From Tuctoria greenei (Eukaryota; Streptophyta; Magnoliopsida; Poales; Poaceae), in NCBI GenBank assembly GCA_036927565.1, contig JAYESD010000001.1:72125751-72189750 (forward strand): a DNA stretch of 64,000 bases, written 5' to 3'. The translations under genes were made by a program, and so were the position numbers. Below, piece after piece: positions 9,146 to 18,734 of the stretch (its first letter is position 1; every line of letters starts with the position of its first letter). Below the pieces are notes generated by a model that was not told the DNA's origin, searched no databases, and worked only from the letters and a program-made list of their open reading frames with translations.

Positions 9146-11850
9146 TCAGATTCTTTTTTTTTTCATGTGCTTGTACTGTTCTGAGTCTCGACCCACCTTA
9201 TCGTCGAATAGCATCTTTGCACTCCATGTAGGGTCAAGGATACCTGTCTTGCGTTTCATCTTTTTATTATCCATGTATTGCATTCTATTGAAGAAGTCCA
9301 GAATTTTTATAATCTCATGAAATGCATATGCGTGTAGTAAGAAAAGCAAATACAAAATATTAGAAGCACTTACAAGCACCATATGAGTAGCAGGTTGATT
9401 TTGAGCATGCCTCGGTGGAATAGGGTATATAGATATTCAAAGAAAATGGGTCATTTATCTGCTCCAGTGCTCCAGACTGCATCTTTTGGCATATGAAATG
9501 TGACGTAAGAAAGTTCATATTGTGTGCTCGCAATGATGTACCACTCTTGCATTTTTTTAGTGGGACAGATTGTTTGCTACGTTGTACCGATGTCATGAAC
9601 GACTTCCCAATCTCATATTCAGGAGGAACATCCTCAAGATTGTATATTGGAACTCCTGGTTCAACTAAAGCCGTCCGCCGATTATACATGACACCGTCTT
9701 CTTCTCACTCTTAAAATGCTGGCTCATGAGAAGAACAGGATGCACTCGATTTTCTAACATTTTCCTTCATATTTTCCAAATACTTTGAAACTTCTGATGG
9801 AAGTTTCTTATTTTCATATTAGCTAACTTTGATAGGCACTTATGACCGAGAAGTAGTCGTCGGAAGTTGGACACTGGCTTGTTGTTAAACCTGTTGTACA
9901 ACTGATTGCTCTTTACTACCAGCAGCTTGATCTAGTACTACTTCAAGTTGTTGCTCAACTGGTTGCTCTTTACTAACAACAGCTTGCTCCGGTACTGCTT
10001 GAAGCCGTTGTTCAACTTGTTGCTTTTGGTTATCTTTACTAGCAAGATTACTATCATCATTGTTGAGACATAGCAGGAGTGGATCTTCCTGCACTGGGAG
10101 TGAATCTTCCTGGATTTTGCCTTAGAAGACGGGGTCGCAGTATTTTGAGATGCAACGGGGCTAGAAATCAACACATCGTCCAACACGATATTGCGTCAGT
10201 GCCAATGGATTAAATGATTGATAGCCTACCCCTGAGTTGTGATCCCCTCATGTGGGATGTGGTCTATTTAATAATCTTCATAATCATTATAAATGATAAG
10301 AAGAACTTGCACCACAACATAATACAATGAAAGTGAATTGCTATTGAAGTCACAATCGGACTTTGACATAGCAGTGGCAACCTGTTTGGTTCCCTGCTCT
10401 GCCGATCGGGACAAGAAGATGACAAGATCTGTCCTTAACAATATCATCGACAGCGAACTTATGGGTTGACCCTAAACCTGGCACAGAACCTACACTGCTA
10501 GGGTAGGTAGTTGGAGATACCAAATGCTCCTTTTGCACTGGAACCATCGCTGTACTTGGTGCCATTAATTATACCAATTGTCTAAGTTGCTCCATTATTT
10601 CTTGCACATTTCCCTTGACCTTTTGTGCAATCATTTTATAAATTGCTTTCTTGAACTTCTCAAGTCTTCTATATGTCTCTATATCTTTCAGGAAACCATC
10701 TAGCCAAGACATCTGAGAAGAGATTACTCAAACCAGTCCACCGTGCTCAGGATTTCCTAGGATAGCTATAAGTTGATCATTCTCCTTCTTCGGCTTGAAG
10801 AGACCCTTCTTTTGCTTTTCAATTACTTATTTCATTTTTTGCTCTACTTCGTTCATAAAGTCGGGCTTTCAAATTTTCCATTGCTGGTCAAACATGACTT
10901 AGCAAAGACCAACCGCTGAGTTCTCTCATCGCAACCTTCTAACAGGTGAGGATTTCGCTTACTGGTAACTTCCTCTAATATATTATTCTATTTGTGGACT
11001 TTTGGAGCATATCCAACAGACCCCATGCGATGATGGTATTCGTTCGTTTTGGCAAGCTCTGACCTAGTTGCACATAGGGCTTTAGCATCAGGTGTGGTAT
11101 CTTGATGAACAAATTCTTTCCACTGAGCTTGTGTAATTTTTCCCATCTTGCTCGGGCTAGGGACCTTATCGGCCTTAACATAAGCATTCATTTCACTCTT
11201 CTAGCCACGAAACTTCTTGCTGCAAGAGACCAATGTTTCTTTCTTTACAACTTCTTTTGTGCCTTTCGGAAACTTGAATTGTTTATTTATCCTCTCCCAC
11301 AACTTATTCTTGTTCTCCTCAGGTAATTTTCCCCAATTCTCGGTTGTGATCGGCATGAGCTCTCTAACAAGAAAATTGCATGCATTTCGGTACTTTGTAA
11401 CTGAATCAAGTGGTTCTTGGGGAAGCCCACTTAGACCAACCCGTGTTATGTACATGATGTAGTTCAATGGACCCTTATTGGGACCTCTATGCCCTTTCTT
11501 TTCGCTTGAGTGAACCTGAGGATTCATCCATTGGAGAACCTTCTACAGTTTTAGGAGTCGAAGCCACCTTGTTGTCTTCGCGATTAATCTAGGTAGAAAA
11601 GAATTATAAGACTTCGTATACTTGACAAACAACATTAACTTGAACTGCTGAAGTTAAGATTCGTGATCCATATATACCTCATCGATAGGATCATATTCCG
11701 AGTTGAGATCCTTTGAAGTCTTTTTAATTTTTATGCTCAGAAAAGGATCCGATGGACTTTGAAAGGAGTCTGAACTGCTGGAATCACTAAACTCCATATT
11801 GCCTTCTTTATTGTTACTACCATCAATAGTCTTCTTAAGGCTTTCCATGC
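9146..11850 (-). pseudogene. CACTA TNP1-like (transposase_24-type) gene body
   Basis: This is the upstream part of the gene that ends in the Ulp1 domain. Reading down the minus strand: a serine/acidic start at MESLKKTIDGSNNKEG (about 11,847); RGPNKGPLNYIMY, then ENWGKLPEENKNKLWERIN and FKFP (11,490-11,260), typical of the Ptta/En/Spm second transposase; a segment with QWKEFVHQDTTPDAKALC and YHHRMGSVGYAPKVHK (11,150-10,988); CHLLVPIGRAGN (about 10,410); glutamine-rich repeats of EQ/QQ type (10,090-9,890); VPIYNLEDVPPEYEIGKSFM (about 9,655-9,600); and DPTWSAKMLFDDKVG (about 9,230). Several frame changes and stops are present. It is thought to help TNP2 by binding subterminal repeats. A start upstream at 11,914 is possible, but MES... 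fits better. Confidence 0.7.
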
Positions 11851-11914
11851 TAGTACTAATAAGAAAAAAATTATGTCTCAATTCAATGAAAGCCACAAAA
11901 ATAAATGCTCTCAA

Positions 11915-12505
11915 AATCCTGAATTTTTCTAAAAGGTTGGGGTTATAATCATGTAGGTCATGATTTTTATGAAGGGAAGCTGGATATCAAAAGGTTGAAA
12001 TATATACACACCAATATGCCTCCTAAACTATAATTTTAAATGTTTTACAAATATATTAACACTGAGAATGGAGAAAGTGGCAGATAAAATTATTCATAAG
12101 GTTCAATCTACAATCTAGGATTGCATTAATGGCATATTCACAAGGTACAATCTGCAGATACCTAATATAAATATATTGAATGGAATATTAACTCTACATA
12201 AAGTGTTGCATGAAAGAAAAAGATGGAAGCATTCTAGGATTTGATAAGGCATTTTATGGTTTAAGGCGACTGGCCAAGTTCCATTCTAGGGTTTGAGGCG
12301 ACTAACTAAGGCATTAACTAGGCATGTGTATTGCTTGTATCAAAGGTCGACAAGAAGAATTATATTAACAATTAAACAATAACAATGCACAATTCGCAAT
12401 TCTCATTGATTAAATCAACAATTAAACAATAACAATTACAATCTACAATTTATGCTCAATGTTATGTACAACAATTCACAATGCACTATTCAATCAACAA
12501 TTAAA
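11915..12505. other. AT-rich putative first intron or spacer of CACTA TNP1-like gene
   Basis: No gene is seen. The part from about 12,350 to 12,500 repeats AACAATTAAACAATAAC, an AT-rich minisatellite-like text. It lies between the GC-rich leader and the first coding exon on the minus strand, so it may be intronic. Confidence 0.45.
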
Positions 12506-12509
12506 CAAC

Positions 12510-12965
12510 ATTGCATAGCATAATCGGGTCGCCGATGAGGAGGGAAATGTTGGTGGGGTGGAGAATGGGTGTCGACGTGTTGGTGGCTGCCACGATCGCC
12601 AGTGGGGAGGGAGGGGGCGTTGAGGAGGCCTGGTGGGAGGGGGGCTCGATGGGGGAGGGATGCTCGATTGGAGGCTGGTGTGGAGGAGAGCTCGGTCGGT
12701 GTCCATGGAGAGGGCTCGGGTGAGGCCGGGTATGAGGGGGGTGGTCGAGTGAGGTCGGGTGGAGGCGGCTGTGGAGGAGGGTGAGCGGGAGATGGGCTTA
12801 CTTTGCGTGGAGGACGGAGAGAGGCGACGGCGAGTGTGGGGACAATGGCTAGTGAGGGCAAAGCTCGGCGTACCTGGACGGAAGGGAAGGAAGAGACGTG
12901 GCCGAGGCTATGCGGCGAGATCAAAGCTCGGCGATGACAGCGAAGCTCGGCGGCAAGGGCGGTGA
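12510..12965 (-). other. GC-rich leader of CACTA TNP1-like gene
   Basis: A GC-rich block between a TATA box at 13,051 and the gene body, reading as an untranslated or first-exon leader on the minus strand. Open frames up to 144 residues occur here in three frames on both strands, all proline/serine/arginine or glycine-rich, which is what GC-rich DNA gives by chance. Confidence 0.5.
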
Positions 12966-13050
12966 AGACTTAATGGCAAACGAAATTTTGGCAGCCTAAT
13001 GGCGTTTAAGTGATTTCACCCAGGTTAGGTTTTTCCAACAAAGCCGATGG

Positions 13051-13060
13051 CTATATATAG
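13051..13060 (-). promoter_or_regulatory. TATA box for the minus-strand CACTA gene
   Basis: CTATATATAG, self-complementary, stands between the subterminal repeats (13,080-13,250) and the GC-rich leader, the same order as in the other CACTA heads in this window. Confidence 0.5.
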
Positions 13061-13079
13061 TCTACTATCTTCGAATGCA

Positions 13080-13260
13080 ATTATTAAGGAACAACCACAT
13101 GAGAAGAGGACTTCTCTCAATCAGTTATTAATTACCAACCACCTGTGAAGATGTACTATTATCTTAGGCAGTTGGTAAGTAATACCCGCCTAAGGTAAAG
13201 ACTTTTCTCAAGCAGTTACTCAGAACCAACCGTCTGAAAAGATCTTTATGTAGGCTTAAT
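13080..13260. repeat. CACTA subterminal repeats, head of minus-strand element
   Basis: Degenerate copies of ACCACCTGTGAAGA, CAACCGTCTGAAAAG and AAGCAGTTGGTA. They belong to the same motif family as 7,550-7,935 but are more diverged. The terminal sequence beyond them is cut by the SIRE-B insertion at 13,317. Confidence 0.6.
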
Positions 13261-13311
13261 TAATATTCTTGATTACAATGAGGGGCCTTTTAAAAGCCCA
13301 AATTCCACTTT

Positions 13312-13316
13312 CTTGT
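13312..13316. repeat. Target site duplication of SIRE-B (left)
   Basis: CTTGT directly before the opening TG of the 5' LTR. It is repeated exactly at 22,635-22,639. Confidence 0.95.
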
Positions 13317-14692
13317 TGAAAGCATCTAGGCCCCATGAGGTACGGTTTCGGTGATTAATGACAACCATTCGATATTACTAATGAATTTATGAATGCAAGG
13401 TCTCAATAACACTCAATCAAACGAAATCAAATTACATTGGAGACCCATATAAAATCAATGAATGAGATCAAATCAAACCGTATGAAGACAAGAAGTGAAA
13501 GCTCTAACTTGATATCACTCAATGCTTGAAGACAATCAAAACAACATTTCAAACAAGTGTCAAAGAGGTCACAAGTTCAAATTCCAAAAGAACAACTCAA
13601 AACAACTCGAAGTCAACAAGTTGAACACACCGGATCATCCGATGGTCCTTGAGTTGACACACATCGGTCAAGTTGGTTCAACTGAAGAAGAAGACCTCAG
13701 ACAAATGCACTCACCGGATCATCCGATGTGAGTGGCTCAGTGACATCGGTCCATCATCACAGATTGCAATACCATTGGACCGAGTGAAGCACCGGATCAT
13801 CCGATGTGCAGACTTACACACATCGGTCGATCACTCCAGTAAGCCTCAAGATCAAGCAAAATTCTGGAGGAAGAGCCACCGGATCATCCGATGAGAAGAC
13901 AGATCAACATCGATCTAACAACGGTCATATCTGACACAGTGACATCAGCTAATTTGGCTTTGACCGATGATAACTGAAGGGGAGACATCGGATCATCCGG
14001 TGTTCGTAGAGAAGTGATGTCAGCCTACTTTTCCAACGGCTATCTCGTGGAGGCTGGCTATTTATACCCCTTCAACCTGTCAAATCGATAAGACTTGAAG
14101 CCCAGACATACTCTACACATCCTAGAGCATTCAAGCAATAGAGCTACCACTTTCACATCAATTGTTCATCATTTGTACACCAAGAGATAGGCTAGAACTA
14201 GCTAGAGATAGTGCTTGGGTGCCTCCATTCTTGGTGATTGGAGTCTCTAGTGTAGTGAGAGCCCTAAGGGAGTGTCCCTTGGTGTGTGCGACTTCCGGAG
14301 CTTGCCAAGAGGATTGTGGAAGCCCGGAGGATCCCAAAAGTGTACAAGGCTTGAGCTCCACCTTGCCGAGGTTGGCGAACGGAGAAGAATAGTGTAGAAG
14401 CCCCTTGTCTCGGTGACTTGGGAGTGGCAAAACCCTTCGGTGGGTGCCACAACGTGGATGTAGGAAGATCCTTGTGATCTTACCGAACCACGGGATAAAC
14501 TCCGTGTCCCTTGAGCATTTGCATCCCTCTCCCTTTTACTCTTATGCAATCTTCATTCCGCAACTTTAATTTACATTGATTGCATAGTTTAATTGCATAG
14601 GGAATTGGGCTTGAGATTGTTAGTTCTTAATTGTCTTAAAATTTGAAAGAAAGCCCAATTCACCCCCCCTCTTGGGCATTTCGATCCTTACA
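13317..14692 (+). repeat. 5' LTR of SIRE-B
   Basis: Begins TGAAAGCATCTAGGCCCC and ends TTCGATCCTTACA, with the primer binding site two bases later. It carries five CGGATCATCCG dyads (about 13,630, 13,714, 13,792, 13,879 and 13,988) and several CATCGGTC half-type motifs, all upstream of the TATA box. It matches 21,259-22,634 except for about five substitutions. Confidence 0.95.
14059..14066 (+). promoter_or_regulatory. TATA box of SIRE-B LTR
   Basis: TATTTATA in the context GGCTATTTATACCCC, downstream of the dyad cluster. The same box occurs in the 3' LTR at 22,001-22,008. Confidence 0.6.
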
Positions 14693-14694
14693 AT

Positions 14695-14706
14695 TGGTAT
14701 CAGAGC
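14695..14706 (+). promoter_or_regulatory. Primer binding site (initiator tRNA-Met)
   Basis: TGGTATCAGAGC, complementary to the 3' end of plant initiator methionine tRNA, two bases after the LTR. This is the usual primer site of SIRE-type Copia elements. Confidence 0.9.
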
Positions 14707-14752
14707 CTTGTTGCTCATTGGATCATTCTAGCTTCACCGCTAGAGAGCTTAA

Positions 14753-15754
14753 ATGGCCAAGAATGGGGGTTCGGTTCCCACCTTCGAAGGCAAGAACTTT
14801 GCCTATTGGAAAGCACGCATGCGTGCCTACCTAGAGGCTATTGCTCCCGAAGTTTGGGAAGCGACCCATGCGGGATTTGGAGATAATGCCTATATTGGTG
14901 ATCAAATTAAATGGGATGCTAGAGCTAGAAATGCCATTTATGAATGCATTAGTCAAGATGTATTTGCAAGAATAGCTAGTAAAGAAAAAGCTTGTGAAAT
15001 TTGGGCATGCTTAATTGAAATTCATGAGGGTTCCTCTCGTGTTAAAGAACTTAAATATCACATGCTTAAAGCAAAATATGATGAATTTAAAATGCTTCCT
15101 CATGAAAATGTTAATGAAATGTTTTCACGCTTAAATGTTCTTATTGAGGAGATTAATGCTCTTGACATTGCGTCTCTTGGCAAGGGACTTATCAACCGAA
15201 AGATCCTCATGCTCCTTCCCAAGCCCAAGTACAACATCATCAACTCCATGCTCCAAAAGGAATCACTTGACAACATTGAAGTTTCAGAGCTCATTGGAGA
15301 AATACACGCTCATGAGATGAGTGTACTTGGGATGATGGAGAGTTCATCCTCTACAAGGACAATTGCTCTCAAGGCTTTCAAGAAAACGAAGAAAATGATC
15401 AAGCCTAGTTCAAGCAAAGAAGAGCAAACATCAAGTGAAGATGATGATGATGAGCTTGCATCAATGATGAGAAAATTCTCCCGCTTGAACTCCAAGATTG
15501 CCAAGAAGGGATACACTTTTGATCCCAACAAGAGAGCCTTCCTCCCCAAGAAAGAAAATAGCAAGACTTGCTATAATTGTGGTGAACAAGGCCACATCTC
15601 CTACGATTGTCCAAAACCGGACAAGAGAAGGGAGAACCACGAGAGCAAGCATCAAAAGCAAGAAGAAAGTGATGAAGAAGAAGAGGTCAAGCCCAAGCGC
15701 TCCTTTGGAAAGAAGAAATTTGACAAAGGCAAGAAGACCAAACTCTTTCCATAG
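14753..15754 (+). CDS. gag: SIRE-B Gag, first segment to in-frame TAG
   Basis: 333 codons starting at the first ATG after the primer site (46 bases downstream). The protein starts MAKNGGSVPTFEGKNFAYWK, the standard start of SIRE/Copia Gag. The middle matches the UBN2/Copia Gag pattern (IWACLIEIHEGSSRVKE, then NEMFSRLNVLIEEI). Residues 273-286 form a CCHC zinc knuckle (CYNCGEQGHISYDC). The end is highly charged (EEEE and KKKFDKGKK). It forms the particle and packages RNA. The frame stays open beyond the TAG at 15,752-15,754, so this is probably the first half of a Gag of about 700 residues. The stop is either a recent mutation or is read through. Confidence 0.93.
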   Translation: MAKNGGSVPTFEGKNFAYWKARMRAYLEAIAPEVWEATHAGFGDNAYIGDQIKWDARARNAIYECISQDVFARIASKEKACEIWACLIEIHEGSSRVKELKYHMLKAKYDEFKMLPHENVNEMFSRLNVLIEEINALDIASLGKGLINRKILMLLPKPKYNIINSMLQKESLDNIEVSELIGEIHAHEMSVLGMMESSSSTRTIALKAFKKTKKMIKPSSSKEEQTSSEDDDDELASMMRKFSRLNSKIAKKGYTFDPNKRAFLPKKENSKTCYNCGEQGHISYDCPKPDKRRENHESKHQKQEESDEEEEVKPKRSFGKKKFDKGKKTKLFP

Positions 15755-15781
15755 AAAAGAAGAGGGCCTCAAAAAGTCTTC

Positions 15782-16855
15782 ATGTGCGAGGCAAATGAGT
15801 GGATCACGGATGAAGAGTCAAGCGACGAAGAGAGTGAAGATGAAGAAAACTTGGCGGGGCTTGCCGTCGTCAACAAGGATAACTCACCTCTTCGTCCACC
15901 TCCCATGTGCCTCATGGCAAAAGGTAACAATGAGGTATGTGACGACTCTAGTGATGATGAGCTTTCCCCCGATGAATTAACTTCATTGATAAATGAATAC
16001 CACACCATCATTAAAAGGGAAAAGAACAAAGTCAAGGCTCTTGAACAAGCTCATGCTAAACTTGAGAATACTAACCTCAATTTGCTTGACAAGTATGAAA
16101 GCATACTTAAGGAGCATGACACGCTCAAATCTCACCTCAAGGAAGTTGAGGAAGAAAAGACTAAAATCAAGCTTGATCATCATGAGCTTAACTTAGCACA
16201 CCAAACACTCTTAGAAGAGCACAACAAGTTAAAACAAGAACATCAAGTACTTAGCCTTGCTCATGAAGTTCTTGATCAAGAATTAAAAACTATGAAGAAA
16301 GAAACCCTTAATAATGAGATTACGTCTCATGCTACTAACCGTTTTCACAAGTCTTTGCCCATGAAAGAAAATGCTAGGGAGAAGGACTTGATGGAGGAGA
16401 TTGAAAGTCTCCGCACAAGCTTAGCAAGACTATCTAAGGGAGAAGATAAACATAAAGAAATCCTCTTCCATCAAGCAAAGGGCTTCAACAAGAGAGGACT
16501 TGGATCCTTCCCGGTGCCAAACAAAGGAAAGGTGCCCTCACCGGAGCTCAAAACAAGCTTCATCAAGGAAGTTGGCTCCTATTGCCAACATTGCAAGGTC
16601 ACCGGTCACCATACAAGGGAGTGCCCTCTACCTAACCGACCTTCTCCAAAATTGCCGACTAACTATACATCTACCTTTGAGAATCACTATTATTTGTTGA
16701 GCAAAGTAGGTGCTAAGGTGAAGGCAAAATTCATTGGCATGAACGTAAAGGGGATGAAAGGGAAGCTCCCCAAGCAACTTTGGGTCCCAAAAGCACTTGT
16801 ATCACATATACAAGGACCAAAGCTAGCTTGGGTGCCTAAAGTCAAAAACACGTGA
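15782..16855 (+). CDS. gag: SIRE-B Gag, downstream segment in the same frame
   Basis: 357 codons in the same frame as the first segment, separated from it only by the TAG and nine sense codons. The ATG at 15,782 is just the first methionine after the stop and need not be a real start. The protein begins with an acidic stretch (DEESSDEESEDEEN), then a long coiled coil (about residues 75-230, rich in LE, LK and heptad leucines), then a second CCHC motif at residues 268-281 (CQHCKVTGHHTREC) and a basic tail ending VPKVKNT. Extended Gag with coiled coil and second knuckle is typical of SIRE-type elements. The pol frame expected next has been deleted. Confidence 0.85.
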   Translation: MCEANEWITDEESSDEESEDEENLAGLAVVNKDNSPLRPPPMCLMAKGNNEVCDDSSDDELSPDELTSLINEYHTIIKREKNKVKALEQAHAKLENTNLNLLDKYESILKEHDTLKSHLKEVEEEKTKIKLDHHELNLAHQTLLEEHNKLKQEHQVLSLAHEVLDQELKTMKKETLNNEITSHATNRFHKSLPMKENAREKDLMEEIESLRTSLARLSKGEDKHKEILFHQAKGFNKRGLGSFPVPNKGKVPSPELKTSFIKEVGSYCQHCKVTGHHTRECPLPNRPSPKLPTNYTSTFENHYYLLSKVGAKVKAKFIGMNVKGMKGKLPKQLWVPKALVSHIQGPKLAWVPKVKNT

Positions 16856-16939
16856 CCGTCCACGAGGAGACTTCAAGAGGGGACCTCCACCATCAAAGAA
16901 AATCTACCAAGAACCTCTTGAAGAAAGTTGAGAATGGGA

Positions 16940-17312
16940 GCCCAACGCGGATATGGACGGTAACCCTATTGTCAAATCAAATTACCATTCCATAAATAGT
17001 CTATTGCTATATCTTTCCGCATCTAGGCCCCATATCATGTTAAATGAATGCTTGTATGATTATGTGCCTCTCCTTTGTGACAATGAAAGTGCGGTTAAGA
17101 TAGCTAGAAACCCCGTTCAACACTCCCGCACTAAGCACATTGATATTCGCCATCACTTCTTGCGTGATCATGAGGCTAAAGGAGACATCTCTTTGCAAGG
17201 TGTTAGATCCGAAGAACAATTGGCGGATATCTTCACAAAACCACTTGATGAGAAAACCTTTTCTAGACTTAGAAGTGAATTAAATGTGCTAGATGCATCT
17301 AACGTCATGTAA
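16940..17312 (+). pseudogene. Pol remnant: end of reverse transcriptase joined to end of RNase H
   Basis: The only pol sequence left. A short piece of the reverse transcriptase end (LLLYLSASRPHIML) is joined directly to the RNase H part (VPLLCDNESAVKIARNPVQ, then HSRTKHIDIRHHFLRDH and ADIFTKPL). The usual region between these blocks, and everything upstream (protease, integrase, core reverse transcriptase), is missing. The frame is open for 119 codons from an ATG at 16,953 that is not a natural start. It ends SRLRSELNVLDASNVM, a normal Copia pol ending. So the deletion was internal and kept the pol stop. Confidence 0.85.
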
Positions 17313-17875
17313 GTTGCCATGTTCATGTAAGGATGCATATCATATAGGTCTTGTCTAACTCCCAAAGGATAGGGGCAAGCTAGAAGTAGTTTTCCCTGAG
17401 GAAGCCTTTGGAAGGTTCAAACTTGGCAAGATATATTTATTTTATGCCTTGCATGATCCCTGCCATATAAACTTGCACTCATTTAATCTCTTGCACTATA
17501 ATTTGTTTGGCATTGCATACGGTAGATTGTCACAAAGGGGAGCCCACCTCATGAGAAGGAGACTTGTTTGAAATGCAATATCTCAACTCATATAAGGTGG
17601 AAAGAACAAAATGTTAGGTACGTTAATGCCTAAAGGATCATGCTTCAAAGAGATAGAAGTCTTCATACTCTACCTCACAAAGCATGGGCCTTACATTTTA
17701 TTTGGATATTTTCCTCCATTTTTCTTGGTGTTCCATTTGAGTTAAGGTCTAGCCAAGCTATTGGCATATTAGCTTTTTGAGGGGTAAGGGGTTGCCCAAA
17801 AAGTCCTAAGACATGTGTTTCTCCTCGATTGTTTGTTTGGTCAAAGGACATATATGGGATGTTTTCGTTCTGTTG
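17313..17875 (+). other. SIRE-B region between pol end and the ORF3 upstream region
   Basis: No gene is seen. This is the AT-rich internal sequence that normally follows pol in SIRE-type elements. Confidence 0.6.
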
Positions 17876-18240
17876 TCATCGGATTATCCGATGCCTATGT
17901 CAATCCCTCATCGGTCAAATAGGTGTTCAATCCTCAAAGCCCAACTCTGTCAGAACCTCAAATGATCCGACGCGTTCATCCTGGAAAACATCGGTCCATC
18001 CGATGTTCACTCTTCTGGAGCTGTGATCTATTCAACCGATGTCTACCTCTCTCTAACGTCGGATCATCCGGTGTCAACATCACTCGGTTGAACACCCTTA
18101 CTGTGATATTCGACCGATGTTAAAAACCCTAAACGTCGGTCAATCCGATGTCAACAGCATTTCTTGAATATCCTTTCTGTGGCAATTGACCGATGCTCAC
18201 TTCACCTATCATCGGTCCATCCGGTGTTGAGTTTTCGGCT
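17876..18240 (+). promoter_or_regulatory. Upstream region of ORF3 with LTR-like dyad motifs
   Basis: Five dyads of CGGAT-N-ATCCG type lie here: TCGGATTATCCGATG (about 17,879), ATCGGTCCATCCGATG (17,991), GTCGGATCATCCGGTG (18,059), GTCGGTCAATCCGATG (18,135) and ATCGGTCCATCCGGTG (18,211), with ACCGATG half motifs between them. The same motifs fill the U3 part of the LTR. They are followed by a CCG-rich leader and an intron, so a promoter for ORF3 is a reasonable inference. No clear TATA box is seen (TACTTAAA at about 18,258 is a weak candidate). Confidence 0.5.
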
Positions 18241-18264
18241 AGGGTTTGGGACCCACTACTTAAA

Positions 18265-18647
18265 CTTGTGCGCCGCCGCCGTTTCTTTTTCTCCCCGATC
18301 GATCACTCACCCGCGCGCCGCCGCCTCTTCCTCCGCCCGTCGACCACCGCGCCACCGCACCCAGCCGCCCTAACCGCCGCCTAGCACCGCCGCCACCTGC
18401 AGCGCCGCCGCCGGCCGCCGCCGCCGTCCCCCTGCTTACAGCGCTGCCGCCGCCGCCTCCCCAGGCGCCGCCGCCGCCGTCCCCGGCAGCCACACCTCGC
18501 AGCGCCGCCGCCTAGCGCCACCACCGTGCTCCACCCGCATCCAAGCACAGCAATCGCTCCTCCCTCCATCGAAGCACCTCCACCCGAGCAACGCCATCTC
18601 CGGTCACCTCCCGTCGCTAGGTTTTCCCGAGCTCCATCATCGCTAAG
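18265..18647 (+). other. CCG-rich leader of ORF3
   Basis: About 380 bp dominated by CCG/CGC triplets with short stretches of CTCC, resembling the 5' untranslated leaders of grass genes. It leads into a donor splice site at 18,648. Frames of 77-103 residues across it on the minus strand are chance products. Confidence 0.5.
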
Positions 18648-18734
18648 GTGAGCTCCGTGCCGTGCGACGTCCCTCGTTGCTTCTCTCGTCATCCATTTTC
18701 ATCGTCGCTAACCCTACCTCTCCCTTGCATCTAG
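18648..18734 (+). other. Putative 87-nt intron in the 5' leader of ORF3
   Basis: Donor AAG/GTGAGC at 18,648 and acceptor TTGCATCTAG ending at 18,734, directly before the ATG of ORF3. Both match plant consensus sites, and the interval is of usual short intron size and more T-rich than its flanks. Inferred only; no transcript is available. Confidence 0.5.

Noticed and set aside
12490..12924. 144-codon minus-strand frame
   Set aside because: Proline/serine-rich low-complexity frame in a GC-rich CACTA leader with competing frames on the other strand.
13522..13894. Frames with repeated HRIIR or PDHPM, also at 21,464-21,836
   Set aside because: Translation of the CGGATCATCCG dyads in the SIRE-B LTRs, not genes.
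18260..18692. Minus-strand alanine/glycine/arginine-rich frames
   Set aside because: Antisense of the CCG-rich leader of ORF3; no domain, composition explains the open frames.
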